Positions 28,801 through 44,875 are shown, counted from the stretch's first letter. The stretch: DNA of 64,000 bases from Bryopsis sp. KO-2023 (GCA_030272585.1 BSYQ01000004.1:2666001-2730000), one strand, 5' to 3'. Numbers and translations are program-made. Notes: a model not told the origin generated them from the letters alone.

Positions 28801-31800
28801 ATCCTCCTCGACTTCTGGCACCTGCACCCAGTTTTCAACTTTCAGATTTTGTGGGAGAATGAGAAATAGGACGATGAAAAGAACGATGCATTGCCCCCCT
28901 TCCCCCCCCCCCTCACTCTTTTTCCGACGACTTACGTGTGAGGTGTCTTGCAAGGTTTCCTCTCCAGACATCATGTGGTGCACATAGAAATTCCTTTTCA
29001 GTGGACCCAGGGATTTTCCGTCCGTCACATGATTGATCGAGGTCGCCGAAACAGGGGGAAACAATAGAGCCCCCAGCATTCCGCACAAAGCTTTTTTCAG
29101 GGACAAAAGAGGGTGGAATATCAAAGGCAAGAGCGGCACCACTGTTCTGCACAGTCAGCACAGCAATTTTTTTTTTCAAAAACAAAGAAGCCGCACAAGA
29201 AACTCATTTCCATCACTTTTTTTTTTTGAAACTGTGTTTTTCGAAGAGCAATTCTGCGCTGTTCCTTTTTCACATGCATGGAAAGGAAAAAAAAATGATG
29301 ATAAAAAGCAAAACACAAAAGAAAACAGAATTTTACCTGTCTGCATCGCGATAAATGACCATCCTGGCATCTTGACTCTTTAGGCAGATTTCCTTGAGCG
29401 TTGATAAGCTGGCGAGGACAAGAAGCAGGCCATGCTCCAGGGAAGATCCGGCGCTCACACTTTTTCATTCAACCAACAAGGAAACAAAATCTCAATAGGT
29501 CGCACTCAATGGTTGAAACAGCCACAGAAAAATGCGTTTGTGTCTGCCTCTAAGGAATATGTATGCATTCTATACATATCTTCTTGATATCAAAATGTGG
29601 TAATTTTCTGAGTGCAGCCCTTCTCACGGGATCGATTTGCCCCCCCCCCCTCCTTTTGAAATCGCAACCTGTTCAAAATTAGTAAGTACTCCACTGTGTG
29701 AATGCATGACTCACCCAGTGAAGATTTCCTCAAACAGAGCGGCAAGCAGCTGTGGATTGCACAGATGTTGAAGAAGGGAGGACTGTTTTGCTATGATTCC
29801 AAGGTGCTCGATGGCGGATTTTCTCAAACCTTGATCCAGGGCTGGATTCAACGCCACGCTGACCAGATTCTCGGTGTCTCGTTTCGTGAAGGATGCATTA
29901 GTCACCAGCACAGCATCCACCTGACTTTCGAAATTGCCTTGCCCATCCAAGAACCCCCCAAAAGGATCGGCTGCAAAACCACCAGATACAATTTCTGTCA
30001 AGCACTTTTAAGTTAATTTTGTCTTTGTTTTTTAATCCTCAAAAAACTGTGATAAAAAAAAATCATGCGGCACAATACAAAAAGGGGTCGGGAAGGGGCG
30101 GAAATTAGATGAAGAAAAGTAAGCATACATCTCACCAGTGAACCCTTCGAGGAAAAAAAAGATATGTATGATTTCAGCTTCCAAAGATGAAAGGGCTTTT
30201 TTCAAAAATGCACCGAATTCACAAAAGGTGCCTGGGAAAAACCGAAAAACATATCAGATAACTGGAGCCACCTTCAAAACTGCAGGCATCCTCCATTTCG
30301 GAAGACACTTCTTGCCACATATCGCTGGCAGCAGTTTCTCGACGAGCAGAGTGGACGCTGTACAACTCTCGGAGGGAGTGCTGGAGCTTCATCCATTCAG
30401 ATGCCCCCCTGGATTCCATAGCATCGAAATGCTGTGCATGGAAAGCACTCGCTGCGGGCCCAACCATCGGATCATCTTCGTAGCATTGCAACAGCCAATC
30501 CCACCGGGCAAGACCTGGAGGTCACAGAAAAAAAGGGGGGGGGGGTCAAAACGCTCTGGGAAAAAACGGGTGAAAAACAAAAACCACATATGAAATTCTT
30601 TGATTGCCAAACAAAACATGCCACCGAAACAAGATCCCGTGAAATCGCAAACGCTTACCAGCGATGCATATGTCTGACCTGGACTCCACCAGGGCGTTTA
30701 TCATGGAAGCCACCATCTCTTTCAGCGAAGGTTTCGGCAGAAGCTCCGTGATGATCAGCCCCAGTATTTCGGGAGTGGACACCAGTGCAATGGATCCTTT
30801 CCTGACAATGGCATTCTCATCGTTTTGAACCATGTTCAACAGGATCAGGAAGGCCTCCCTCGTGATCCTTGTGCCATGATTGGAGAGCACGTCCACAGCC
30901 AACCATTTCAACTGTTCCGCATCCTCCTCGGAAACTGCAGGGGGTTGAAAAAACAACCTTTCCGTTCAGTCGCTTGCTGGATTGCCATCCAGCGAGCAAA
31001 CTTGCATGAAGCGTCGCCTTGCTCAAAATATTTTTGTGCTGTGCTCACAGAAGTAGGATTGAGCGACACAGTCATTGAACAAGACAGACCCAGCTCTGTC
31101 CCTGAAATTCTAAACAGTTTTTTAGAACCCAATTTCTGGGGCAAGTTTCTGAGTTTCTGAGTTTCTAGTTACACTCACCATCATCCCTCAATTTGCACAA
31201 AACTAGGCCACACACCACAGCTCGTAAGAACCTATCCCCCGTCATCCATTTGATACCCTCCAGCCCATTTCGAGCGGATTCCAACCATTGAGGCAACGAA
31301 GCGCTCCTGTCGAACAATCCTCGTGTCTACAACCAAGAAAAAACGAGAAACTAAGAAACTGAAAAATACACCTTGAAGAATGCCACCTCCATTTTCCCAA
31401 TATTTGACATGAAACCATCAGCCATAATAGCCATGAGGAAAAACAATCGACAATGTTTTCGAGAAACGGCCATTGCAGAAAGATCCATCGAGAGCGCACT
31501 TCATCGGTTTTATGATTTTTTTACTGAAAAAATGCCTCGCAGCAAAGTGTGTGGAATCTCCTCCCCCAAGAAAAAATCAGCTGGGCAAACACTTGGAAAA
31601 GATGCATGCTGAAAAAACTGCAAACGTCGAACTAGATGCCCTACCTCTCTGACCACCGAATCAGCATGCCGTGTCGCCACATTCACAGTGTCAGCTTTGC
31701 TCAGCAATCCATGGATGTGCGGGGCGCATTGATGGAGCCGGAAAAGCATGGTGGGTCGCAAGTCTGGAACGATTTCCGATAAGAACTCATCCCCCGAAAG

Positions 31801-34692
31801 ATCGCCCAAGATGGACAGCAGAGATTTCGGAACGAGCGACGATGCCTGATGAATATCCAGCAGCTCGACCAACCTTCAGAAAAAAAGCACATCAAAGCAT
31901 TGCTGAGAAAATGGAGAGCCAGGGGCTTGGATAACCAACACTACTAGGTTCAATCTGGATCGCAGAGCATGAAATAACTGCACCATCCTAAGGGACGAAT
32001 AACATGCATGGAATCGACATGCATTGCATGTGCCTGTTTTTATTACCTGATGCTCATGTTCATCAGGTTGACGGAGGGGATGTCTAGCACAACGAAGGCA
32101 TCCTGCCCATTAGATACCATTGTCTCATTGTCGAATTCTTGTTGATGCCGGATCTTGTGTGCTGCAGTCGCTCTTGTTACGGACATCGTGATGGAATCGC
32201 TCAATTCCGCAAGGCACTTCTCGGCATTGGGGTGCACCTGCAAATGGAATTTCAAAAAAGATAAAGCGTCATGCATTGCTGAATGCAGAACACAACCAAC
32301 AGACAGTAAACATTCTGAAATTTCCCCCCAAAAAAAAGGAAAATCCACTGGGTTCCCCCCTACCCCCGAGTAGAACTCCAAGCAGGCTGGATGTAGCAAT
32401 ATGGCAAACAAATCCTCCGCCAGCGGAACAGCCTCGACGTGCAACTCAGCATCCCTCAAGAGGGGGAAAACATGGTCCGCTATCCAAATCACATACGTGC
32501 CGACCTCCAGCCCCACCAAATCTTCCTCCTCGTCAAACACCCCCAAAATCCCACACGAGTTGCGCTTTTGGTTCTCTGGTGAAGGAGGGGGCATCGGATG
32601 GCTCCGCCAAATGTATGCATTATGGAGGTTGGACTCCAATGTGTCATGTGAGGGGGGGCCTCCGTGCGTGTGGAGATCTGTGTCGATTACTAGATCCAGT
32701 GCCCCGAGGATGCCGGCGGCCAGTTTCTGCAGGAGTTTGAGGGTCAATCGGACTAATGGGGAGGCCCCAGAGTTGCTCTTGACTAATCCCAAGATTCCTT
32801 CCTAGAGTGGCATAAAAAAAATGAGAACAAAACCCCCTCATTTTCTCATTATTTTATCTTAATGGAAACCTTCTTGCAGAATTTCTTTCAGTAAGGATCA
32901 AGGGGAAGCTTCTGGAACCCAGTCAATAGCAGCATTTTACATTCATGTCGGAACATTGTATCAGGGATCAAGATTTTAACAAAGGCAAAATTCGCTCCAT
33001 TGAAAATTTTTCTTTTGGCATCGTTCTTTGGCCCCATCGATTAGAAAATATAATCGATTAGAAAAGACAAACGAAGGCTTTCATTTTTTGTAAACAGTTC
33101 TGATTGAGGCCCCCACCATGAGCGCCTTTTGCTGAAGAAATGCTTGTGGAGGAAAGTCCACCAGGATCGACTCCGACAACTCGTGAAGGGCAGGAAGAAT
33201 AACCCTGGGATCTTCTCCAAATCTCAGTCTGACACTCAGCTGAAACAGATGCTGATCATCAGCAGCATTCACATGAATTCTCCGCAACGGGCCGCCCCGA
33301 CTGTATGTCCTCCCTAAAGGATTCATCGCCACAAACTAAACCAAGTGGAAAACATCAAGAATGGCTTTCCAACAGCTTGTGGATTTTGAAAACTAGGGGG
33401 TTTGAAAGGAGCCCGAGGGGGGGGGGGGGGGGAATCTCACCATCTTCATCTCGAGATTTCCATGTCTGGTTGCCAGGATTGCTGTTCTGGCGCCATTCTG
33501 CTCTTAGCTGGAATCGCATTTCAGTTTCTTCGGTCGATATCCGTGGTCTGGGCCTATCTTTGGAGCAAATGTCCACCCTCCCCACATTTCGACGTTCCTC
33601 CTTCGGTCGATCATCCTCAAGATCTAGAAAAAAAATTAAGAAAAAAACATACATTATTCAGCCTCAAAAAAAGCGATGGCTCATGGGAGCAAGCAAAGAA
33701 ATACAACCATACAGTTACTCCATACTCGATTGGAGTTCGCCACACAAGCAAAAGAGAAGAAAAGGGGGGGGGGGGGGCAGCTGGGCTGATACCTCGCTGG
33801 TGGTTTGTATGGTTTTCCTGTGGACAAGCCAGCAGCATTCTGAGTACGTTTTCGCGGAGAGTTTGCAATTGGGGGTGGGAGGCCCCCATTTGCCTCAGCA
33901 GCGTTTCCAATCCCAGTCGACCACATATGATCTTGGCACCGGAATGTTGCAGCAGATGCTGAATGACCTCCAGGGATGCCATGGTCTCTTCCATGGGGCA
34001 ATCATTTTGCAATGCATCTGCAAAGGAAATCGAAATTCAAGGGATTGATTGATTGTGGGGTTCTGATTGTGGGGTTCTGGTCGAGCAAATCCGGGCTGCT
34101 AAAGAAAACAACTGCATAAGGACGTCAAAAACGTCATTTCGCCGAAATGGGTTCTCGTTCTTGCACATTTTTCAGAATTTAGCCCTGCTGTTCATTAGAA
34201 GTCGCCCACAGGAGATCCGTTTGTTTGTTTTTGTCGAATGCCATAACGAGCGTTTTTTTTTTCTTTTTCCTTGGGAGGTTCTCGACGTTCATGCCTTACA
34301 CGACAGGTTCTTCAATAAGGTCTCGTCCTACGTAACGATGGCAAACCAGAGGAAAGCGCTCTCAGTGAAAACAGTTGTGCAACACGGAAAGAGCGCATGC
34401 GTTACGTTAAAACACAGGTTTGAGAAGAAAAGAACGTCGAACCCACTCTGGCCAGCGAGGAGGAGGAGGCAATCCCACTGATCAGCTTCGACTTTAATCC
34501 ACCCAGAGCCCGTTGCCGAACTTCCGTCAGGGGGTGAACTGTCGAAGACAAGGCAAAAACAGGGGCGAGAATGGTCAGGAGAGTTTTTGCCCTTCAAGAT
34601 GAAAGCAGCTGAACGCGCGCAGTTTATTTTTGCATGGTTTCCTGTCGCCACCCCTCACCAAGCTTTTCACGGGTGTTGGCGGAGAAAGCCAT
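22844..34692 (-). CDS. RTTN: Rotatin-like centriole/basal-body protein
   Basis: A gene of roughly two dozen exons over 11.8 kb. Exon 1 is 34692-34659 (MAFSANTREKL) and exon 2 is 34538-34443, giving HPLTEVRQRALGGLKSKL, the hallmark N-terminal helix of rotatin ('hPL.EvR.RAL..l.sKL'). Exon 3 is 34017-33793. Later coding segments lie near 33630-33440, 33330-33080, 32800-32370, 32240-32050, 31870-31650, 30930-30660, 30520-30230, 30000-29700, 28840-28390, 28230-27820, 27670-27230, 27100-26900, 26735-26300, 26090-25890, 25350-25190, 24605-24305, 24110-23940, 23790-23690, 23570-23370 and 23020-22844 (stop TGA). They are rich in ARM/HEAT-type helices (WISRLSRDHEANVRVAALKI; NAASALWALLSQGEK). Length, about 2000 residues, fits rotatin. 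Known role: centriole assembly and cilia. The joint after exon 4 and some middle joints are not resolved. Confidence 0.72.
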
Positions 34693-37600
34693 TGCAGCAC
34701 CCCAGGGATTCTTGCCCCGATCGATCAGCCGTTGACGACTCCCTATCTTTTGTGTATCTTCGCTTTCCAGTGGATTCGTGACTCAACAATGCACTCGGTT
34801 CTGCGATGGGCTAGATCGGGCTTTGATTGTGGATTAGATTTTGGATGTGTTTTCTTGTTTTTTTTATTTTTATTTCGCCAGCCCAAGAGTGCCCCTGGAT
34901 TTTGGCTTTTTTTTTTTGTTGTGGACCTCTTGTGGCCCCAACCAATAACAAGGTTTAAAAACCCAAAAACTGATTGCTCTCTAGTGCTGGTGATGAGTTC
35001 TGTGGAATCGCCGATTGCTTTTTTCGATGTGGCCCCAAAATTATCTTCCCCCCCCCAAAAAAATCTCCCCCCCAAGAAATTGCCAGCGAAAATTTTTTCG
35101 GGCCCAAAATAACGGGCAATAACGGGCCATAGAAAAATACACTCTTATAGACTTGCCATGATTCTCAATTCCTTTGCCCACCAAAACTCAAAGCATGCAA
35201 CAAGAAAAATCAACTGTGGGGTTCTGTTTTCCCATGCAATGGAGTGGGGATCTTTTCAAGAAGAACTTGAGTCACTCAGAAACTTTCAGCCACCACCAAT
35301 TTTGGCCATTTCAACGGAATCCCCAACTCGTTTGCTTGTTTACATTGTTGTTGACCACTGCCCTAACGCCACCAAAGCAGAATGCCACCGCCTCTCAATT
35401 TTAGCCAAAAGCGTTCACATTTGCACACCAAGAATATAACCTCCACCGACCGACCTGATTGAAAAATCAAAATCATAGTTTCGTTTTCCCCCCTTCCCTC
35501 AACACACCGCCGATGTATATATACATGTTTTGTCAAGTTTTTTTTTTTCTTCCTATTTCCCTTTTTTTTGTTTTTGATTTATATCTTCCAAAAACAATAT
35601 TTCTTTCTTTTTTTCAAATCAAAAAAAAAGGGCAAGAAAAAAAAAATTGGGCAACAATCAAGCCATTCCGAAATGAAAAAAAAGAAGAAAAAAACATTGA
35701 AACAAAATGCAGAAAGAGGGGAACCCCCCTCACCCCCCTTTCTGCATACAATTGCTCTTTTATCCTCTCCAAAAAAAGAAGGAAGAAAAAAAAAACCATA
35801 AAATTTCTTCCCCCCAACCTTCTTTGGGTTTTCAAAAGCTATCCTTCCATTCCTTTTGCAGTTTGTGCATACAAAAAGAAAACAAAAGAATAACTCTTTT
35901 TTTTTCCTTGAGCTCAATGTATTTGCCTTTTTTTTTTTTGGTTTTATTTTGAGCGGAGAAATTCCCAAAACCCCTTTTCCCTCTTTTTCCCCCCAAAAAA
36001 CGACACCCCCTGAACAAATGCCGATCCAATTTCAACAATTACTTCCCCAAAATGCAATGTATTTATAAATGTATATACATATATATATATATGTGTAAAA
36101 AAAAATATATATTTTTATATTGAATAGTTGTATAAGCATATATATACATGACCGCGCTCCCCACTCCCCAACATAACTTCTTTCCTTTTTTTTGTGTTTT
36201 TGACAACCCCTGGCCCTCTCAATTTTTTTTTTCCTAGATGCACATAAGTTCTTATAAATATTTTCTTTAGAAATTTTCTGATTTCCAGTGTGTTTTGGGT
36301 TTTTTTTTCTTTGCTTTTCCACACCTCGATCCAATTTCCCTGAAAATTGAAAACCCCCAACCCACCCCTTTTTTCATAACTCTTCCACTTGAGCCCCGAC
36401 TTTTCCAAACGCTGTCTCCACCTTATTTATTTGCCTGGGATGGCGTTCCTTTTCCTGTTTTTTTGGCAGCTTCTGAACAAAATACAACAATTTTGCCATT
36501 TTCTTTTCTTTTCTTTTAAACCCAACTCCTCTTTTTCACATTTCACCATACGATCCACCTTCCAGTTTCCACAGTTCCAAAAAGGGAAAAAAAGAAAGAA
36601 AACACAGAATTAAATACATAGACAAAAACTGATATTGATGTTTGTTGTTGGGTTTTAAGAGAAGTTTTTTCTTTTCTTTTCTTTTCTTTTCTGCTTTTAC
36701 CCCCCTGGCACCATCATATTAATATATATTTTCTCAGACTTGGCTATATATATATATATATCGAAAAACACACTTAACCACATCCCTTATAAAACTTCAC
36801 TTCTTCCCCTGTGTCATATAAACCTCTCATCCATATCAAGAACATATCAAGACATTCAGTCGACACACAATTCCAAATCCCACTCTATAAACTTCCCGCT
36901 TTAACTTTTTCCCTCTTTTCAAACTCCCTCCCTCTCTCTTTTTTTTCCCCCCTCTTGACACCCTTTGTTTTTTTCCTTCTTTTTTCACCCCTTTTTTTTA
37001 CCCCTTTCATTCCGCCGAAGCCCTGAAACATTCACCAAAATGGCACAGAAAACTAAAAAGTGCTGGGTGTTTTTCTTTTGCTTTTTGTTCCTTCTGGTTC
37101 CCCCCCCCCCCTTCTCCCACCACCACCTCACCCCCCGAGAAAACTATGCAATCGTCTGTTGTACAATTAGTCACATCTACCCACCCTAAAAGAGAGCAGT
37201 TCGTCAAAAAAGCATTTCTTCAATAAAGAAAAAAAAGTCAAAAACAACCGGCATATAAAAAAAGAAAAACACTGGAATACCAAGAAGAAAACATAAGAAG
37301 TCAACAAATTTTGCTTTCGTTAGTGTTTTTTTTGCCCTTTTTTTTGTTCTGTTTGTTCAGTTCGTCCCCGTATTGCCCCCCCCAAAACCTCTTTTTTTTC
37401 TTCCTTCTGTCAACCCAGCCCCTTTGATAATTCATGGGATATAACAAAAACCCTGAAAAAGAGATCCTGCATCCCACCGCCCCCCCCAAATTTTAAAAGA
37501 AAAAAAAACACACACACAAAACACACATACGTGCGCAAAAAGGAAAAGAAGAAGAAGAAAAAAAAAGCAAAGCAAACACAAAAAGGTAGGGCTTTTCAAA

Positions 37601-38487
37601 AAAAAGAAAACAAGAAAATTAGCCTCCAGGATCGGCTCCGTAAGGATGCCACCCCATCGGCATTATATCCCTCCCACCCAAACCCCCCCTCTTTAAAAAA
37701 AAAAAAGAGAAAAACCCTTCCAAAAGAGAAAAAAAAAAAAACACAAATTAGGTTAGTTTTTTCCAAAACACGGCAAAAAAAAAGCAGTGTTTCCAAGGGA
37801 ATCGCGAAACCGTACATTTCTTTCTTTTCTTTCTTTTTTTGTTTTCTTTTTTTTTCCCCACCGTTCCGCAATGTTTCTTTTATTGAGAGCAAGGGGACTC
37901 ACAAATTTGTTCCGTTTCGAAAAAAAGGAGTATCAATTGTCATATACTCTCTCTTTTCTCACTCTTTTTTTTCCCTTTTCTTTCTCAAGAACACATATAC
38001 ACATTTTTAAATATGTGTATAAGTTTTTTTTGTTGGTCCCTCCACATAGAATTGTTTCGTCGTTTTTTTCTTCTCTTTCCCCCCTCCTCTTTATTCTGCC
38101 ACTTTTCTTCTTGGCAAAAAGAAGAAAAGGAAAAGGAAAAAAAATCCAAACAAACACGCACCTCACCAATTCCCCCCACTTCGTACCTTTTTTTTTGTTT
38201 CTTTCCAAGAATTAAGAGCTACTAAAAAAAGGAAACTCCACAACAGAAATATTTGGTTGTTCTATGTATACATATATTTTTTCCGCAGATAAATATACAT
38301 ATATGGATAATATATTTTTGCATGTTATAAATATTCTCACAAATACAGAATATTTCAATCCCCCTTTTCCCCTTCCCCCCCAAAAATTAAAAAAAAAAGT
38401 TAAAACCAAGACCAAAAACAGACATTAAGAAAAAAAAAAACACTTCTTCCTTCCTTTTCTCTCTCTCTTTCTCTTTTTTTTTTCCCG
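34693..38487. other. 3.8-kb low-complexity intergenic spacer
   Basis: Upstream of the rotatin start and downstream of the F-box gene stop. The sequence is a mosaic of poly-A, poly-T, C-runs and AT dinucleotide stretches (for example 36060-36120 and 36740-36770). Open frames here are only translated homopolymers (FFF, KKK). No gene, RNA or transposon end recognised. Part must be the rotatin promoter and the F-box gene 3' UTR. Confidence 0.5.
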
Positions 38488-40474
38488 CTAGTAAACAAGG
38501 TGCAATGCATCGATCATTCTAAGGGACGCTAGCCCAGTTTCTGTCACCCGAAAGCAATGTTTTATATTCAGTTTGGTGAGAGCGGGTAGCCTGCACAGAG
38601 TAGGCACTCCCCCATCCGTAACCCCCCAGCAATCCTTCAAATTCAGTTCCTTCAGCTTGGTCAGCATTTCGAGGGCTTCCAATCCCTGGTCGCTCACTCT
38701 GAAACAATGCTCCAGATTCAAAAACTCCAAATGACGGAGTTCGGTGAACGCCGACAGCCCCACGTCGGTGATCGGCCAACAGTCTTTCAAATTCAATCGT
38801 TTCAGGCCGCCCAGGCCTACCAAAGAAACTAATCCGGTGTCTGTCACACGGAAGCAGTGTTGCAAATCGAGGGACTCTAGCTCGCCGAAAGAGGAGACCC
38901 CAATTACCCCCTCGTCGGTGATGCCCCAGCAATCCTTGAGATTGAGTTCTTTCAATTTCGACATGGTCGTGAGGCTCTCCAGCCCGATGTCAGTTATTCG
39001 GAAGCAATGCTCGAGGTTCAAACTCTTTATCCTGGTCAGTCCGACGATGCCGGTCACCCCTTCGTCCGTCAGACCCCAGCAGTCCCTCAAATTGAGCGAC
39101 TCCAGGGCAGTCAATGAAGAGAGCATCACCAGCCCTTGATCCGTGATTCTGAAACAGTGCTCCAGATTCAAATGGTTCAACGTGGTCAGCGTGGAGATGA
39201 ATCCAAGCCCCACGTTGGTCACTCGCCAGCAATCTTTCAGCGTCAATTTCGTCAAACCATGCAAATCCACCAGAGAGGACAACCCCTCGTCAGTCACCCT
39301 CCAGCACCGCTCCAAACTCAGACTTTCCAGCGAGGAAAGCCTCGCCAGACTGGACAACCCCGCACTGGTCACCGCTCGGCAGTACGACAGATCCAAGTGC
39401 TGCAAGGAATGGCTGAGCGGAATAAGGGACTCCAGGCGGGCATCCGTGAGCGATTTGCAGGATTTCAGGTTCAAATTTTGCAGAGATCTGACCGAGAACA
39501 GCTCCTTGATGGCAGCATCGCTCAGCTGGATGGCGGACTGACTGAGGTCCAGCGCCCTGAGGCCGTTCAATTTCGGCATCATGGTTTTCACCACTTTTTC
39601 CAAATCGTAGGTGTCGTTGCTGGCGCCGAACAGACCGAATATCCTGGGGATCACCGACCTGTCGCATCGTTGCTGGGGTAAGGTCAGGGAGGGGATGAGG
39701 AGGCTGATGGACTTGTTCACCCCCGAATGCCAGCTTTTGCACACCAGTCGCAGCGTCCCCACAGCAGCATCGTCCGGTGATAGCATTTTCAGCACCACAT
39801 CAAACAAGTCTGATGGCAGTGCGGTCCAGTCCCCATCCCCCGTGAATTTTTCCAAGGCCTGCACCAATCACCAGACATTTCTCAATCCTCTGCTTTTTTT
39901 TAATTCACTTTATTTTTAACGTAACAAGGGAAGCATCTTGTGTGGGGGGGGGCACATGCATTTATGATTTTTTGTGGAATCGATTTCTAGAATCGATTGG
40001 AATTCAGGGACTTCTAGAATCGGTCAAAATTCAGGGATGTATGTCAGGGATGTACGTCTGGGATGTATGTCAGTCGACCCCCCCCCCCTCTTCTTTTCCC
40101 CATCCATATCGACCTGTCACCTCTCCATCTCTTTTAACCTTGCCCCCCTTTTGCATCCTGTTTTTGTTTTTTGGAGGGAGAAAAATGCCGAGGTGTCGAT
40201 TACAAGGATGCACTTGAGTGTGGTGCTGCGATGAGGTGAGTAATTACGACGGGCGGCGTGACACATTCTTAGAAAATTTGAACGACGTGGCGATAACGCC
40301 ATGAAACCGAAACGTGCGGCCCTCCGTTGACGGGGTGCTTCTCACCTGGGCTTCGTCATTTGATCGCGGTTCGGAACTATCGTTCCATTGCGATAAGGAC
40401 GCCGACGCCTGCGGCCTTCGCTTCGGAGCGAACGCGACTTTGATTCGTCGGCAGCGGTCGGCGAGCGATCCCCC
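38488..40474 (-). CDS. F-box / Cys-type leucine-rich repeat protein (5' end unresolved)
   Basis: The main exon 39858-38488 (456 residues, stop TAG) begins after a good acceptor in phase 0 and has no ATG of its own. Exon 40474-40346 (43 residues, basic, Ser-rich) joins it in phase. A further exon 40695-40620 may precede; the start codon was not found. An F-box (WTALPSDLFDVVLKMLSPDD ... LRLVCKSWHSGV) is followed by about 14 LRRs of the Cys-containing (LRR_CC) type, about 24 residues each, of form LxxLNLKDCWGxTDxGL. F-box proteins of this build normally link a substrate held by the LRR arc to the SCF ubiquitin ligase through Skp1. The repeats alternate two forms (DCW and HCF/HCFRVTD), so the array grew in two-repeat blocks. 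The substrate is unknown. Confidence 0.8.
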
Positions 40475-42132
40475 CTAGCGGAAAGAAAAAAAAAAGGAAG
40501 TGAGACACACCAATGCCTCAAGCGCGGTCGGAAAAAGAAAGGAGTGACAGGGGCGGGTCGGTCGTTTGAAAAGAAAAAGCAAATAGTAGAGAGGGACAAT
40601 TGAAAACGCAAGCGCCCACCTCCTCGGTGACGAACCCAGACCGCCCGGTCCGCGGTACCCTCGGCTTCGACGACTTTTTCCCCGGCAACAGTTTTCTGAA
40701 AAAGCTTCGCAGAACGCGGGAGTGACTCTGCGAACATCGTGGCGACCCCCCCCTCCTTTTGTCAGAATTGGCGTTTCAACGCATCCGATAGCAACAGTAG
40801 CGAGTGAGTGTCTGTAAAAAGAAGCACCTCCCATCTCGCTCACCTTAGGTTTGTGGTCGTCGGCGCGAGCAACCGCCTCCTCTGGAACGTTGCCGACTTC
40901 GCGGTTGGACTCCCTCTCCTCCCTCCAGCACAACATGCGGTTCCACATCCTTTCCTTTCCAACCCAGCAGCTCAGGCCCAACCCGCAAGATCCTTCCCTG
41001 CGCAATCCATTCCACTACATCACTACTTTGCGTCCGACTTCCACGTCGCAGCAAGGAAAACAGGATGAGCGCTGTGCCAAACACGACTTACAGTTGCCTC
41101 TATCGCTTGTGTCCAGGTTCTCGTCTCCACCAATCGCAATAGTCAGACGCCCTCACAAGGAGCTCCGTGCACTTCGCGCTGCCTTCCCAACGAAAAAGCG
41201 CGTCCTGAGAGGCATGCACACCGCGTCGGCGGGTTTTCTCTTGTCTGGTCGACAAAAGGTAAAAGCCTGAACGCTGGACAGCGAAGATCGGAGACTCCTT
41301 TCCCACGAGCAAACCCTGATAGTAGTTGGACACCCAGATATTGAGTTGACGTTTGTTGGTGGCTAAATCTGGCAACCAGGCGCTTCGCCCAAGAATTCCA
41401 CCGTATTACTCATCAAACTATGATGTGACACCCGCGATTTGAAATGGCATTCTAATGCTGCCGTGGTCGTTTTTCTGACGAGAGCTGGTGCAGTGAGAGA
41501 ATCATCGTAAAACCCAACCGAACAAAGCCTGTACATAACAGCCATCCCCCTTGCTACTGATTTCAATGTGTGGTAGGCCGCCTCTGTCTTGCGATACGAA
41601 GACGAAGAGGGCAGGCCCCCTTTTAGTCGGTAGTTGGGGGTGGAACACACAAGGCGAGCCGCCGCCACTGCGAGTTTTCCGACGCCACACCCCACCTTCA
41701 TTGCCACGTGGGTGCTGAACATCGCAGCTCGCCAGGATTTCCAAATCGTTCAAATGAGAGTGAAACCATAACGTTTCAGCGATCCACTGTTATTGAATCC
41801 ACCACGCAACGAACATCAAATACAAACCACACACACACTTGATGAACAGATGCATCCAGCAGATTTCCCCCTCTTCTCATTTCTGCCACCCAACATCGAT
41901 CGACCGATAATGGAAACCTAACCTGAACTGTCAGGTCTAAAAAGATGCAATGCAGCTCTAAAGGACACTACAGAACTCCACAATTATTTTGGCAAAATGC
42001 ACTGTTTTAAAAAAGTTCCTGTTCCATCCTTCGTCTCTTCTTTTTTCTTTTTTCTTTTTTTTTTTTGGTTTTTGCACCTGAGAAACAAATGTCAAGATAA
42101 AACAAACCGAAAAAGGAGAAGAAAAAAAACAA
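40475..42132. other. Upstream region of the F-box gene
   Basis: GC-rich DNA that should hold the missing 5' exon(s) and promoter of the F-box gene. Candidate exons on the minus strand are 40695-40620 and a segment ending at a GTGAGC donor near 40847. A 119-residue minus-strand frame at 41722-41363 starts with ATG, but I recognise no domain and cannot place it in a gene. 41760-42130 contains nothing apparent. Confidence 0.35.
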
Positions 42133-44357
<2,225 letters not shown>

Positions 44358-44875
44358 GCTTGCCTCCACACCTCACTGTGAAAAGCTGCGTTGACTTTCT
44401 CCGTCTCGTGCAGGATTCCGGCGAGTTGGCTTTCTGCGCATGAATAAAAAAACCACCCCTGAGTTCACTTTTTCGGAGGTTGGTTGCGTGAGTGGGCGCT
44501 GACTGAGACAAGATGCAATTTGCGGTAAAAAGAAAAAAATAGACGGAGAAATTTCGACCCCGTAAAAATCCTTGCTTCGTGGAATTAAGCAGCCAAGCCA
44601 GACCTCTACGCTGTTCAGGCGAACAGAGCAGTTTTACGTCCCGATCGACTCACTATTCGTTTTCAAGGTCCCCGACAATCGCCACCAACACCCCTCCCCC
44701 CCCAAAAAAATTTACACATGCGAAAACTCCAGCCTTCACGTCACATCGTGGTGGATCAAAAACCACCCCCCCTTTGCGTCTCGTAAGTGGTGTTGCTGCG
44801 TTTGCCTCTGATGGCTTGGTGACCGCATTCGCCGAGTCCGCTCTCGAGTGGCAAGAATCGACGGCAGCTGCCAAC
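44358..44875. promoter_or_regulatory. Divergent spacer between adenylate kinase and fasciclin gene
   Basis: 518 bp between two start codons that face away from each other; it must contain both promoters. Slightly GC-rich. No clear TATA box. Confidence 0.45.

Noticed and set aside
35459..38225. Many short frames of Phe or Lys runs
   Set aside because: Translations of poly-T and poly-A tracts in an intergenic desert.
41100..41722. Overlapping minus-strand frames upstream of the F-box gene
   Set aside because: Two frames overlap, neither joins the known F-box exons in phase, and no domain is visible; kept only as a note on the upstream region.
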